From JACRCT01 sp049841135 (GTDB lineage Bacteria; Myxococcota; Myxococcia; Myxococcales; UBA5297): 64,000 nucleotides of DNA. The notes under the pieces are model-generated. The model was not told the origin of the DNA. It was given only the letters and a program-made list of their open reading frames with translations, and ran no database searches. The DNA is taken from positions 992,001 to 1,056,000 of the forward strand of contig JASGHK010000004.1 in NCBI GenBank assembly GCA_049841135.1, read 5' to 3'. Numbering within the stretch: the stretch's first letter is position 1; every line of letters starts with the position of its first letter. The position numbers and the translations under genes were made by a program. Below are positions 48,353 through 58,576 of the stretch, piece after piece.

Positions 48353-49706
48353 CTAGACGCGCTCGGGCTTCGGCAAGGACCCGACGACGCCGGAGATGAG
48401 GCGGCCGATGGCGAGCAGGCGCCCTTCGTTCCAGCGGCGGGTGACGAGCTGGATGCCGATGGGCAGGCCGTCCTCGTCGCGGCCGATGGGGACGACCAGC
48501 ACCGGGTGGCCGGTGAGGTTGAACGGCGCGCAGTGGCCGACGATGCGCCAGTACGGAGTCTGCTCGCCGTCGACCTTGAGCGGGCTGTCGGTCGGGCAGT
48601 GCTCGAAGGCGCTGACCATGGCTACCGGGCAGATGAACGCCTCGACCTGGCCGAAGAAGCGCTCCCAGGCGCTGACGATGGCCGCCCGGCGATCGAGCGC
48701 CGCAAGGTAGTCGCCCGCGGGCATCGAGGCGCCGGCCGGGTCGAGCGCCTTGCACATCTTGACGCGGACCTTGGCCTGCTCCTCCCAGGAGAGGTGCGGC
48801 AGCCGCTCTTCGACGATGGCGCCGCGCTCCGAGAGCTTCTTGGCCAGCGCCGCGACGGCGTCGCGGATCGACTTGGCCACCGGCACGCCCGGGAAGGTCG
48901 GAGTCCAGGCGAGGTGCAGGCCGTTGAGGCCAATCTTGGGAATCTCGGGGACCGGCACGGGCGCGACGTCCGGCGAGGTCTGCTCCGGGCCGCTGATGAT
49001 CTGGAGCGCCAGGTACAGATCGTCGATGGAGCGCGCCAGGGGACCGGCCGACCACATCGACGGCGTGCGCGCCGCGGCGGACGGCTCGGGGATGTGGCCG
49101 GTGAGCGGGACGCGGCCCTCGGTGGGCTTGAGGCCGTAGACGCCGCAGAAGTGGGCCGGGATGCGGATGGAGCCGGCGAAGTCGCTGCCGATGTCGAGCG
49201 GGGTCATCCGCGCAGCCAGCGCCGCTGCGGCGCCGCCAGACGAGCCGCCGGAGGTGCGCTCGAGGTTGTAGGGATTGTTGGTCCGGCCGAAGACCGCGTT
49301 GTCGGCCTGGATGTCCATCAGCATCGACGAGACGTTGGTCTTGCCCAGCAGGATGGCGCCTGCCCTCTTCATCCTGGCGGCGACGACCCCGTCGAACGCC
49401 GGGACGTTCTTGGCGAGGGTGACGTGGCCGGCGGTGGTGCGCAGGCCGGCGGTGGCGTGGCCGTCCTTCAAGGTGATGGGCACGCCGTGGAGCGGACCCC
49501 AGACCTCGCCGTGGGCGAGCGCCGCGTCGGCGCCTCGGGCCTGGCGGCGGGCGCCCTCCTCGTCGAGGGTGACGATGGCGTTGAGGGCGGGGTTGGCGGC
49601 GCGGATTCGCGCCAGAAACGCATCCACAACCTCGAGTGACGACGTGGAGCGGGCTCGGATGGCAGCGGCGAGGTCAGAAGCGCTCGCCTCGATGAGGTCG
49701 TTCATG
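48353..49706 (-). CDS. Amidase signature family hydrolase
   Basis: A 450-residue AS-family amidase. The Ser-cisSer-Lys triad is visible: Lys in PITLKDG, Ser in the Gly-Ser-rich TSGGSSGGAAAALAA, and nucleophile Ser in GSDFAGSIRIPAHFCG. The C-terminal LPIGIQLVTRRWNEGRLL is typical. It hydrolyses amides; the substrate is not evident. Because no gatB/gatC is nearby and its length is short of GatA, a free-standing amidase is more likely than the tRNA amidotransferase. ATG at 49706; no strong ribosome-binding site. Confidence 0.88.
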
Positions 49707-49740
49707 GCGGCGCGTGTTCTAGCGCAAATCGCGCCGCGCA

Positions 49741-50118
49741 TCACGCACGCAAAGAGGCCACCGCGAGCAGGGTCCAGGCCACGAGGAAGGCCACCCCGCC
49801 GATCGGCGTGATCGCCCCCAGCGCACGCACGCCGGAGAGGGCCAGCACGTAGAGGCTGCCGGAGAAGAGGACGATGCCGGCGAGCATCGTCCACCCCGCG
49901 CCGGTGAGCATCGCCGAAGGCCGAGCAGCGAAGACGAGCCCGATGGCGATGAGGCCGAGCGCATGGAACATCTGGTAGCGCGCCCCAGTCTCGAAGACGG
50001 CAAGCAGGTCGGCCGACAGGCGTGACTTGAGCGCGTGAGCGCCAAAAGCCCCAGCAGCGACAGCCAGAAAGCCGTTCAAGGCGCCCAGCGCGACGAAGAG
50101 GCGAGCAGTGAGGTCCAT
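49741..50118 (-). CDS. DUF423 family small membrane protein
   Basis: A 125-residue protein with four hydrophobic helices, starting MDLTARLFVALGALNGFLAV and containing GAFGAHALK and the YQMFHALGLIAIGL segment typical of DUF423 (YgdD-like) proteins. The function is unknown for the family. I chose the ATG at 50118 because it gives the normal family length; a longer start 21 bases upstream is possible. Confidence 0.88.
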   Translation of the reverse strand: MDLTARLFVALGALNGFLAVAAGAFGAHALKSRLSADLLAVFETGARYQMFHALGLIAIGLVFAARPSAMLTGAGWTMLAGIVLFSGSLYVLALSGVRALGAITPIGGVAFLVAWTLLAVASLRA

Positions 50119-50238
50119 GAGAGTCCGAAGAACGAGCACAGGCGTGGCGGCGGAAGAGCTCCGACCCAGCCCGCGTCGAGCAGAAGCGGACCCCCTCCCG
50201 CTTTTTGGGAGGGGGCAAGGGGGAGGGTTTGCGGCGCG

Positions 50239-52075
50239 CTACCCCAGCGCCTCGATCGGCACCTCGATCGCGCTGCAATCCTCCGCGGCCGCGAGCTTCG
50301 CCTTGTCCACCACCGTTGGCAGCACGTTCCGGGCGAAGTAGAGCGCCGCGAACTTCTTGCCGGCGTAGAAGGCCTGGTCCGGGTGATCGGCCGAGAGCTT
50401 GCCCGCGCCCTCGCCGGCGATGACGGCCTGCTCGAGCAAGAGCCAGCCGATGGTCAGCTCGGACATCATCTCCAGGAAGCGGTTGGCGTTGGCCGGGAGG
50501 AGTTCCGCCTTCTCCGGTGCCTGCGACCAGCCCAGGAAGGTCTTCGCCGTTCCGCCCACCGCCTCCAGCGCGCGCCCGAGCGCTCCGACCGCTTCGCCCA
50601 GCGCGGGGTGGTTCTTGTGCTGGGCCACGAACGTGCCGACATCGGTCGCGAAGGCCTTGAGGTGCGCTCCGCCCGCCAGCCCCAGCTTGCGGCCCACCAG
50701 ATCCATCGCCTGGATGTGGTTGGTGCCTTCGTAGATGGAGAAGACCTTCGAGTCGCGCAGGTACTGCTCGACCGGGTGGTCCGCGGTGTAGCCGGCGCCG
50801 CCCATGACCTGGATGGCCGTCGCGCAGAATCTGGAAGGCCTGGTCCGAGCTGTAGGCCTTGACCAGCGGCGTGAGCAGCTCGACCTGGCCCTGGTGGTAG
50901 GCGACCTTCGCGTCGTCCTTCCCCGCGAGCGACTGGGCCCGGTCGTGGTGCGCGGCGAGCTTGAGGATCATCGCCCGGATGCCTTCGACGCGGGCCTTCA
51001 TGTCCAGGAGCATCCGCTTCACGTCGGCGTGCTCGACGATGGGGACCTTGGGCGCGCTCGCGTCCTTGAAGCGCTTGAAGTCCGGGCCCTGCTTGCGCTC
51101 GCGCGCGTACTCGAGGGCATTGAGGTAGGCGCTCGAGGCGATGGCCACGCCCTGGATGCCGACCAGCAGCCGGGCGAAGTTCATCAGCTGGAACATCTGC
51201 GGCATGCCCAGGTTCTCCTGCGTGCCGACCAGCTCGCCGATGCACTTGCCGTCGTCGCCGAACGCGAGCTGGCAGGTGGCCGAGCCGTGCAGGCCCATCT
51301 TCTCCTCGATGCGCGCGACCTGGACGTCGTTGGGCTCGCCCAGGCCGCCGTCGCTCTTCACGCGGATCTTCGGGACGATGAACAGCGACAGGCCCTTGGT
51401 GCCCGCCGGAGCGCCGTCCACGCGCGCCAGCACCAGGTGCACCACGTTCTCGGCCAGGTCGTGGTCGCCACCGGAGATGAAGAGCTTGCCCCCGCTGATC
51501 GCGTAGGTGCCGTCCGCGTTCTTCGTCGCCCGCGTCCGCGAGGCGCCGACGTCGCTGCCCGCGTCCGACTCGGTCAGGCACATCGTGCCCGCCCAGCGTC
51601 CGCTGTACATGGCCTCGAGGTAGCGCTGCTTCTGCTCCGGCGTGCCGAAGTGGGCGATGGTCTCCGCGGCGCCCGCCGTCAGCCCCGGGTACATGGCGAA
51701 AGCGGTGTTCGCGCCGGCGAGGATCTCCTCCACCACCGAGGCCAGCGCCCGCGGCGCGCCCTGCCCTCCTTCGTCCACCGGGATGCCGAGCGTCTTGAAG
51801 CCCGCGTCGTAGAGACCCTTCCACGCGTCCTTGAAGCCTGCCGGCACCTGCACCTGGCCCTTCTCGAGCTTGCAGCCTTCGCGGTCGCCAGCGCCGCAGA
51901 GCGGCCCCAGCACCTCCTGGGCGTAGCGCGCCGTCTGCTTGAGCACCGAGAGCGCCTCCTCGTCGCCCCACGCGTCGAACGGAGGCTTTCCCAACAGCTC
52001 TCCGAGCTTGAGCTGCTCGAACAGGACGAACTGCAGCTCGCGAAGGCTCAGCCGGTATCGATTGATCGCCGCCAT
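50239..52075 (-). CDS. Acyl-CoA dehydrogenase, DmdC-like long form (one frame break)
   Basis: 611 residues across a break near 50817 (one extra base between ILRD and AIQVMGGAGYT). N-terminal extension RYRLSLRELQFVLFEQLKL (Acyl-CoA_dh_N type), the middle core TMCLTESDAGSDVGASRTRA, ISGGKLFISGGDHDLA, and after the break GGAGYTADHPVEQYLRDSKVF and IYEGTNHIQAMDLVGRKL, with the catalytic Glu in YEGTN, then an extra C-terminal helical domain. Length and layout match the DmdC (methylmercaptopropionyl-CoA dehydrogenase) subgroup, but such enzymes also act on other acyl-CoAs. FAD-linked. The ATG follows AGGAG. Confidence 0.88.
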
Positions 52076-52229
52076 GGACTGCTCTCCTGGATGGGGTCCC
52101 CTCGTCTGATCCGATGGCTAACAGGCGGGGGGCGTTCGTGCACGTGAGGCGGCGCCCTGCCGCTCCACTTCGGGTCCACCTGCATCACTACGTTGCGCAG
52201 GGAAGCGCATGCGCACCGGAGGCACCCCC

Positions 52230-53954
52230 ATGCAGGCTCCGCTGAACGTCCAGAGCTCCCAGGCCACGTCGCGGCGCGATTTCGACCGCATGCTCGAGCG
52301 CCTTCGCAGCTCCGCCAAGCGCTTCGCCCGGCTGGACGTGGCCGAACGCGTCGGGCTGCTCTCCGCCATCACCGACCGCTACTTCGAGCAGCTGGACGCG
52401 ATGGTCCACACCGCCTGCCTGGCCAAGGGCCTCGACCCCGAGTCGGAGGACGCTGGCGAGGAGTGGCTGGCGCACGGGCTGTCCATCTCCCGTTACCTGC
52501 GGCTGCTCAAGCAGAGCCTGCTCGACATCGCCGAGCACGGCCGCCCCCGCTACGACCCCAAGAAGCTGCGCCGGCGCGAGAACGGCGCCGTCTCGCTCAA
52601 GGTCTACCCGGGCTCGACCCTGGAGGCGCTCACCTTCCCGGGCATCAGCGCGGAGATCTACTTCCAGAAAGGCCTGGTACCGGAAGAGCTGCCCGAGCGC
52701 CAGGCGAGCTTCTACCGCCAGCCGCACGACGGCCGCGTCGCGCTGGTCCTGGGCGCCGGCAACGTCGCCTCCATCCCGCCCAAGGACGCCCTGCACAAGC
52801 TGTTCGTCGAGGGCGAGGTGACGCTGCTCAAGGTCAACCCGGTCAACCAGTACCTGGGCCCGTTCCTGGAGAAGGCCTTCGCGCCCGCCATCGAGGCCGG
52901 CTACTTCGCGGTGGCCTACGGCGACGCCGAGGTCGGCTCGTACCTGACGAGCCACGAGTTCGTCGATGAGGTGCACATCACCGGCTCGGACCGAACGCAC
53001 GACCTCATCGTCTGGGGCCCGCCCGGCCCGGAGCGCGACGAGCGCAGGGCGCAGGGCAAGCCGCTGCTCCAGAAGAAGATCACCTCCGAGCTGGGCAACG
53101 TCTCGGCGGTGCTGGTGGTGCCTGGTCCCTGGACCGAGGCGGAGCTCGCGTACCAGGCCAAGAACATCGCCGGGATGGTCACCAACAACGCGTCGTTCAA
53201 CTGCAACGCCGCCAAGCTGCTGGTGCAGCCTCGCGGCTGGAGCGGCTCCGGCCGGCTGCTCTCGCAGATCGAGCAGGCGCTGGCGCAGACCCGCACCCGG
53301 CTCGCCTACTACCCCGGCGCCGAGCAGCGCTTCCACCGCTTCACCGACGGACGCTCGCTGCTGCGAATGGTCGGCGTGCCCCAGCCGGGCGAGCTGCCGT
53401 GGGCCATCGTCCCGCACCTCAACCCCGACGACTCCGCCGAGCCGCTCTTCCGCAACGAGCCGTGGTGCTCGGTGCTGGGCGAGACCGAGGTGGGCAGCGA
53501 GGACCCGGTCGACTTCCTGGTGCGCGCCACGCGGTTCGTCAACGAGCGGGTCTGGGGCAACCTGAACGTCGCGTTGCTGGTCCACCCGCAGACGCTGCGC
53601 GACGAGATCTCCTCCCGCGCGCTCGACCACGCCATCGAGGAGCTGCGCTACGGCACCGTGGCGGTCAACCTCTGGCCGGCCGCGGCCTTCATCCTCGGCA
53701 GCACGCCCTGGGGCGCCCACCCGTCGAGCACGCCGGCGGACATCCAGAGCGGGCACGGCTGGAGCGGCAACACGCTGATGTTCGAGGGCATCGAGAAGAC
53801 GGTGGTCCGCGCGCCGTTCCGCATGCTGCCCAAGCCGGTCTGGTTCCCCGACCACCGCACGGTCGGCTCGCTCGCCCGGCGCGTGGTCTTCATGGAGAAG
53901 GACGCCGACTGGCGTAAGCTGCCGGCGGTGGCGTTGACCGCCGTGCGAGGTTGA
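52230..53954 (+). CDS. Aldehyde dehydrogenase superfamily protein
   Basis: A 574-residue divergent ALDH-fold protein. The Cys nucleophile is in NNASFNCNAAKLL, the region SELGNVSAVLVVPG corresponds to the general-base Glu segment, and VHITGSDRTHD to the NAD-binding turn. The N-terminal 100 residues are helical and have no clear match. The substrate is unknown. It is divergent from the acyl-CoA dehydrogenase gene with a shared 154-base promoter region, so linked regulation is possible. I chose ATG 52230, which follows GGAGG by 7 bases; an ATG at 52209 is an alternative. Confidence 0.78.
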   Translation: MQAPLNVQSSQATSRRDFDRMLERLRSSAKRFARLDVAERVGLLSAITDRYFEQLDAMVHTACLAKGLDPESEDAGEEWLAHGLSISRYLRLLKQSLLDIAEHGRPRYDPKKLRRRENGAVSLKVYPGSTLEALTFPGISAEIYFQKGLVPEELPERQASFYRQPHDGRVALVLGAGNVASIPPKDALHKLFVEGEVTLLKVNPVNQYLGPFLEKAFAPAIEAGYFAVAYGDAEVGSYLTSHEFVDEVHITGSDRTHDLIVWGPPGPERDERRAQGKPLLQKKITSELGNVSAVLVVPGPWTEAELAYQAKNIAGMVTNNASFNCNAAKLLVQPRGWSGSGRLLSQIEQALAQTRTRLAYYPGAEQRFHRFTDGRSLLRMVGVPQPGELPWAIVPHLNPDDSAEPLFRNEPWCSVLGETEVGSEDPVDFLVRATRFVNERVWGNLNVALLVHPQTLRDEISSRALDHAIEELRYGTVAVNLWPAAAFILGSTPWGAHPSSTPADIQSGHGWSGNTLMFEGIEKTVVRAPFRMLPKPVWFPDHRTVGSLARRVVFMEKDADWRKLPAVALTAVRG

Positions 53955-53955
53955 G

Positions 53956-54513
53956 TTGGCTGAGCGCAGGGAACCGAGACAGGGCGAGCACGTCTGCGCG
54001 GCGTGCCTTCGCTTGAACGGCGCCGTCTGCTGCGACGTGGCGGAGGGCGAGAAGCTCGCCACGCTGCTGCTGGCGGACATCGAGCGGATCGAGGCGGCCA
54101 CTGGACTGCCTCGGCACCGCTTCGTCGAGCGCGAGGATCTCGATCCCGCGGAGCGGCTGGCCTACGAGACCGTCCGCCCCCTCTACCGAGGCGTCTTCGT
54201 CGGCAACGTCCGCTGGGGACTCAAGGCCCGGAAAGGCTCGTGCGTCTTCCTGGAGAAGGGGAAGGGCTGCACGCTGCCGGCCGAGGCCAAGCCGCTTGCC
54301 TGCCGGCTCTACCCGCTCGACTTCGACTTGACCGGCGAAGTCACGCTCCTCGACGCGCCGCACTGCCTGGCCCTCGAGTGCGCGCAGGGACCTCGGCACC
54401 TGCTCACGATGCTCGAGACGTCTCGCGCCGAGCTCTCGCGCTTGAGGGCGCAGGCGCTCTCCGAGGGCGCGGACCATGCAACCCGGTCTCGGCGCCTCCA
54501 ATCTCCCAGGTAG
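53956..54513 (+). CDS. YkgJ family cysteine cluster protein
   Basis: A 185-residue soluble protein with conserved Cys in CAACLRLNGAVCC, GSCVFLEKGKGCTL, ACRLYPLDF and HCLALEC, the pattern of the YkgJ/CxxCxxCC family thought to bind zinc or an Fe-S cluster. The start is TTG, one base after the aldehyde dehydrogenase stop codon, with GAGG 6 bases upstream. Co-transcribed with that gene. Function unknown. Confidence 0.8.
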   Translation: MAERREPRQGEHVCAACLRLNGAVCCDVAEGEKLATLLLADIERIEAATGLPRHRFVEREDLDPAERLAYETVRPLYRGVFVGNVRWGLKARKGSCVFLEKGKGCTLPAEAKPLACRLYPLDFDLTGEVTLLDAPHCLALECAQGPRHLLTMLETSRAELSRLRAQALSEGADHATRSRRLQSPR

Positions 54514-54647
54514 CTCCCGGATCTGCGCGCGCCGTCGCTTCCCCGGCCCCGGCTCCCGGCTGCGTAAGGTATGTCAGCGTTTCTCAACATGGCCGAGGCC
54601 GTGGCGTTGCTCTTCACGCCGCAACGCCCCAGAAGCCGGCGCAGCCC

Positions 54648-56220
54648 TCAGGCGCGGCCCGACTGCTCCGCCAGCCGCCGCAGCGAGTGCGTCCGCTCGC
54701 CCAGCGCCGGCGCGAAGGAGAGGTCGCCCACGGTCCAGCCCATCCGCCACGTCCAGTTCGCCGCGCCCATGGTGCCCGGGACGTTGACGCGGTCGCGCCA
54801 GCCGAAGAGGTCCTGCACCGGCGTCAGGAGCAACGCCGAGCCGCTTCGGTAGACCGTCTCGAGCAGGGCGTCGTGGACCTTGGAGGAGAAGAAGCGCTCC
54901 GCATCCAACCCGCGCAGCGCCGGAAGGGCGCAGACGCCCGTGCGCTCGGCCTCGGGCAGCGCCTCCCACCAGACCGCGAGCGAGTCGGTGTCGTGCGTGC
55001 CGGTCGTCGCCACCGAGAGCGCCGGCCACTCGCCCGGCTCGCGCCAGACGCCGTCGTCCTTCTCCCAGCGCAGCACCCGGAACCCCGGCACGCCCAGTCG
55101 CGTCAGCGACTGCCGCACGTACTTGGGGACGGTCCCCAGATCCTCGGCCAGCACGAAGGAGCCGCCCGCGCCGAGGAGCCGGAAGAGGGCCTCGCCCTGT
55201 CGGACCTGCTTGGGCTCGACCTCGGGTGAGAAGAACGGCGGGCTGCCGTCGCGCGGCCGGGTGTAGGTCCGGTAGAAGCCGACCGCGTGGTCCACCCGCA
55301 CCAGGTCGAAGGCCGCCGCTGAGGCCTCGCCGCGCCGACGCAGCCAGTTGTAGCCGCCGCGCTCCATCACGTCCCACCGGTAGGCCGGCAGGCCCCAGTC
55401 CTGGCCCTCCTTGGAGTAGTCGTCGGGAGGCGCCCCGACGGTGGCGTCGAAGCGGAACTCGTCCTGGCGCGCCCAGGCGTCGGCGCTGTCCTCGGCGACC
55501 ATGAACGGGAGGTCGCCGGCGAAGAGCACGCCTTCGCGGCGGGCGGCGGCGCGCGCTGCCTCGAGCTGCCGGCGGGCGAGCCACTGCAGGTACTCGTAGA
55601 AGGCGATGTCCTCGGCGTGGCGCTCACGGGCCCGGGCCAGCGAGGAGGCCTCGCGCCGGGCAATCCCCACGGGCCAGCCGCCACGCCACCACTGCTCCGG
55701 ATGGGCGTGCTTGAGCGCGCGGAAGAGGCAGTAGTCGGCCAGCCAGTCGCGCTCCGTCTCCCGGAAGGCGGCGAGGTCCTTGGCCCTGGCGGAGTCGCGC
55801 GCCGCACCGGACGAGGCGAACCGCTCAAAGCTCCTGCGCAGCCAGCGGGCCTTCAAGCGGCAAACGCCGTCCCAGTCGATCCGCTCGGCCTGGCGCAGGC
55901 GGTCGAGCTGCGCGCGGTCGGCCGCCTCCAGCGCCGCCTCGCCGCCGAGCTTCGCGGAAGTCCTCGACGTCGTCCAGGCTCAGCAGCGAGGGCTCCAGGG
56001 CGAACGCGCTCAGGGCGGAGTAGGGGCTCGTCTGGCCCAGGGCCACCTCCAGCAGCGGCAGCGTCATCACCACCCGGAGCCCGGCGCTGCGCATCCACGG
56101 CGCCAGGCGGGCGAGGTCGGGCAGCTCGCCCAGGCCCCAGCTGCCGGCGGTCCGGATGGAGAACACGGGCACCAGCACCCCCGCGCACCGCTCCGGCCGC
56201 ATGGTCTCCCCCGCGTTCAT
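54648..56220 (-). CDS. malQ: 4-alpha-glucanotransferase MalQ (one frame break)
   Basis: About 523 residues across a break near 55956 (one extra base after DDVEDF). A GH77 enzyme: GVLVPVFSIRTAGSWGLGEL at the N terminus, nucleophile Asp in FDLVRVDHAVGFYRTY, acid/base Glu in VLAEDLGTVP, third carboxylate in GTHDTDS, and the C-terminal NVPGTMGAANWTWR. It transfers maltosyl chains in glycogen and maltodextrin metabolism. ATG at 56220. Divergent from the ureohydrolase gene. Confidence 0.9.
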
Positions 56221-56407
56221 CGGCACGCGGAAAGGTGGGCTGCGTGGGAGTCCGCGCAAAGCCCCGCGAGTGGGGCTGCCCGTCCTCGGGGTCGCCGGCT
56301 CGCCCGGTCGCCGGCGCCTCCAAACCGGGGCACCCCGAGCGCTGGAGGACGCCGCAGCCGCGGTATCGGCTTCGGGTCGGAGCGCGGCGCGGGTAGACTC
56401 CCGCGCC

Positions 56408-57457
56408 ATGAACTTCGATCCCAACGCCGCCGCCCAGCCCGACTCCGGCATCTTCGGCCTCCCCGACTCAGCCGACGCCAAGGTCGTCGTCCTCCCGGTC
56501 CCCTTCGACGCCACCACCTCCTACGCCAAGGGCGCCGCCGACGGCCCCGACGCCATCGTGGAGGCCAGCAAGCAGGTCGACCTCTTCGACCTCGAGACCG
56601 GCAAGCCCTACGAGGCGGGCATCGCGCTGCTCGAGCAGGACGGCAAGTTCGTCCGCCAGGTCCGGAGGTGGAACAAGGAGGCCGGCCGGCTCGCCCAGCC
56701 CATCATCGACGCCGGCGGCCAGGCGACGACGCCCAAGCTCGTCAAGCAGCTCGGCCAGGTCAACGACCTCTGCGAGAAGCTCAACTGGGACGTCTGGCAG
56801 TTCGCCTCGGCGCTCATCCGGCAGGGGAAGATCGTCGCGACCCTGGGCGGCGACCACGCCACCCCCTTCGGCGCCATCCGCGCCCACGCCGACGCCTACC
56901 CCGACCTGGGCGTGCTCCACTTCGACGCCCACGCCGACCTGCGCGTGGCCTTCGAGGGCTTCACCTGGTCGCACGCCTCCATCATGTTCAACGTCGTGCA
57001 CCAGCTCCCGGTGGCGAAGCTCGTCCAGGTCGGCATCCGCGACTTCTGCGAGCAGGAGCACGACCTCATCAAGGCCTCGAAGGGCCGCATCGTCACCCAC
57101 TTCGACGCGCACCTCGCCTCGGCCCGGCAGAAGGGCGTCTCGTTCCATCGGCTGTGCGAGTACATCGTCCGCGACCTGCCCAAGAACGTGTACGTCTCCT
57201 TCGACATCGACGGCCTCGACCCGGCGCTCTGCCCGAACACCGGCACCCCGGTCCCGGGCGGGCTGTCGTTCAACGAGGCCAACGCCATCCTGCGCGAGGT
57301 GGTCGACTCGGGCCGCCGCATCGTCGGCTTCGACCTGAACGAGGTCGCGCCCGGCAAGGACGGAAGCGAGTGGGACGCCAACGTCGGCGCGCGGATGCTC
57401 TACAAGCTCATCGGCTGGTCGCTGAAGAGCCAGCCGAAGGCGAAGGCGAAGCGGTAG
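56408..57457 (+). CDS. Ureohydrolase (agmatinase / formimidoylglutamase type)
   Basis: A 349-residue arginase-superfamily enzyme with the binuclear Mn sites LGGDHATPFG, FDAHADLR and SFDIDGLDPALCP, plus the HFDAH motif. Substrates in this family are arginine, agmatine, guanidinobutyrate or formimidoylglutamate. The imidazolonepropionase gene about 1.1 kb downstream makes a histidine-degradation role (HutG-like) conceivable, but the genes are separated by a minus-strand gene, and agmatinase is as likely. ATG at 56408. It ends in a Lys/Ala tail, and the next gene converges with a 16-base gap. Confidence 0.85.
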   Translation: MNFDPNAAAQPDSGIFGLPDSADAKVVVLPVPFDATTSYAKGAADGPDAIVEASKQVDLFDLETGKPYEAGIALLEQDGKFVRQVRRWNKEAGRLAQPIIDAGGQATTPKLVKQLGQVNDLCEKLNWDVWQFASALIRQGKIVATLGGDHATPFGAIRAHADAYPDLGVLHFDAHADLRVAFEGFTWSHASIMFNVVHQLPVAKLVQVGIRDFCEQEHDLIKASKGRIVTHFDAHLASARQKGVSFHRLCEYIVRDLPKNVYVSFDIDGLDPALCPNTGTPVPGGLSFNEANAILREVVDSGRRIVGFDLNEVAPGKDGSEWDANVGARMLYKLIGWSLKSQPKAKAKR

Positions 57458-57473
57458 GGGCCGCTGCCGGCCT

Positions 57474-58469
57474 TCACTTCGCTCGCTTGGCCTTGGTGGC
57501 CGGCGACGCCGTCGGCGCCGCCTTGGGCTCGGGCAGCAGCACGCCGAGGTCGATCTCGGAGAGATAGAGCTCGTCGTTGACGTCGCCCAGGTAGACGCTC
57601 GTCGCCTGCACCCGGACCATCACGACGTCGCGCGTGCGGACCTCCGTCCACTTGCTGCGCCGGGCGTCGGCCGCGACCGAGGTGACACGCTTGCCGATGG
57701 TGGTCGGCAGCTTGAGGGCCTTGCTGATGTCCTTTCCCTCCACCATGGTCGCGCGGTCCGCCGCCGTCTCCGCGAGCACCTCGAAGCGGTAGAGGCGGTT
57801 GGAGTTCTTCCAGTCCTGCGTGCTGCGGGCGTCACCGCCGAGCACGGCGATCATCCCCAGCGGCACCGGACGGGCGAACTCGATCTCGACCCACTCCCCC
57901 GCCCCGGTCCCGACTGCCGACGGGCACCAGGCCGTGTCCGTGTCGCCGTCGACGACGTTGGCGGGCGCGAGCGTCTTCGCCCGGGGCCCCTTGCTCACGC
58001 GAGAGGAGGCGCGGACCTTCAAGCCGTAGAACGGGCTGCGCTTCTCGCCGCGGAACCAGAAGTCCCTGCCGTGCGCCAGCGCGACCTTCACCGGACCGCT
58101 GGGCGCCGCGACGCTGGAGACGATCTCCGTGCCGCTGATCGCGAGCGTCTCCGGCTTGGCGTGCTCGTACAGCCCGGACCAGGCCACGCCGTAGCGTCCT
58201 GCTTGCTCCTTGAAGACGGCGAAGCCGCCGCGGCCGCAGCCCTTGCGGCGCGAGACGAAGGCTGCGACGAGCTCCTGGGCACCGTCCCCGTCGAGGTCGG
58301 CCTCCTCGAGGGCGATGACCTTGTAGCGCTTGTCGAGCCCGCGGTACTGCGGCGAGCGCTTGAGCAGCGCCTGGCCCGTCACGGCTTCCGCAGCGGCCGC
58401 GCGGGGCGCGGGCAGTCCCGTCGCGACGAGAGCGAGGACCAGCGCAGCAGCCTGGAATGGGCGACGCAA
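57474..58469 (-). CDS. Secreted protein with discoidin/NADase-type glycan-binding domain
   Basis: 331 residues: a signal peptide (MRRPFQAAALVLALVATG, cut near APRAAAA), an FG-GAP-like acidic repeat near LEEADLDGDGAQELVAAF (calcium-loop-like), and a C-terminal discoidin-type beta sandwich with NVVDGDTDTAWCPSA, WVEIEFARPVPL and YLGDVNDELYLSEIDL. This end domain is common in Myxococcota secreted proteins and thought to bind glycans. The start is a TTG at 58469 preceded by GAGGGAG; other starts upstream do not give a signal peptide. No enzymatic motif. Confidence 0.72.
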   Translation of the reverse strand: MRRPFQAAALVLALVATGLPAPRAAAAEAVTGQALLKRSPQYRGLDKRYKVIALEEADLDGDGAQELVAAFVSRRKGCGRGGFAVFKEQAGRYGVAWSGLYEHAKPETLAISGTEIVSSVAAPSGPVKVALAHGRDFWFRGEKRSPFYGLKVRASSRVSKGPRAKTLAPANVVDGDTDTAWCPSAVGTGAGEWVEIEFARPVPLGMIAVLGGDARSTQDWKNSNRLYRFEVLAETAADRATMVEGKDISKALKLPTTIGKRVTSVAADARRSKWTEVRTRDVVMVRVQATSVYLGDVNDELYLSEIDLGVLLPEPKAAPTASPATKAKRAK

Positions 58470-58576
58470 CCTGGACTCCCTCGGCGTCGGACGGGATCGG
58501 AAGGAGCGACATTCTGCACCAATCCCGGGCGATGGCGAGCTTGCCGGACGAGAGAGCGCCGCGCACAATCCCGCGC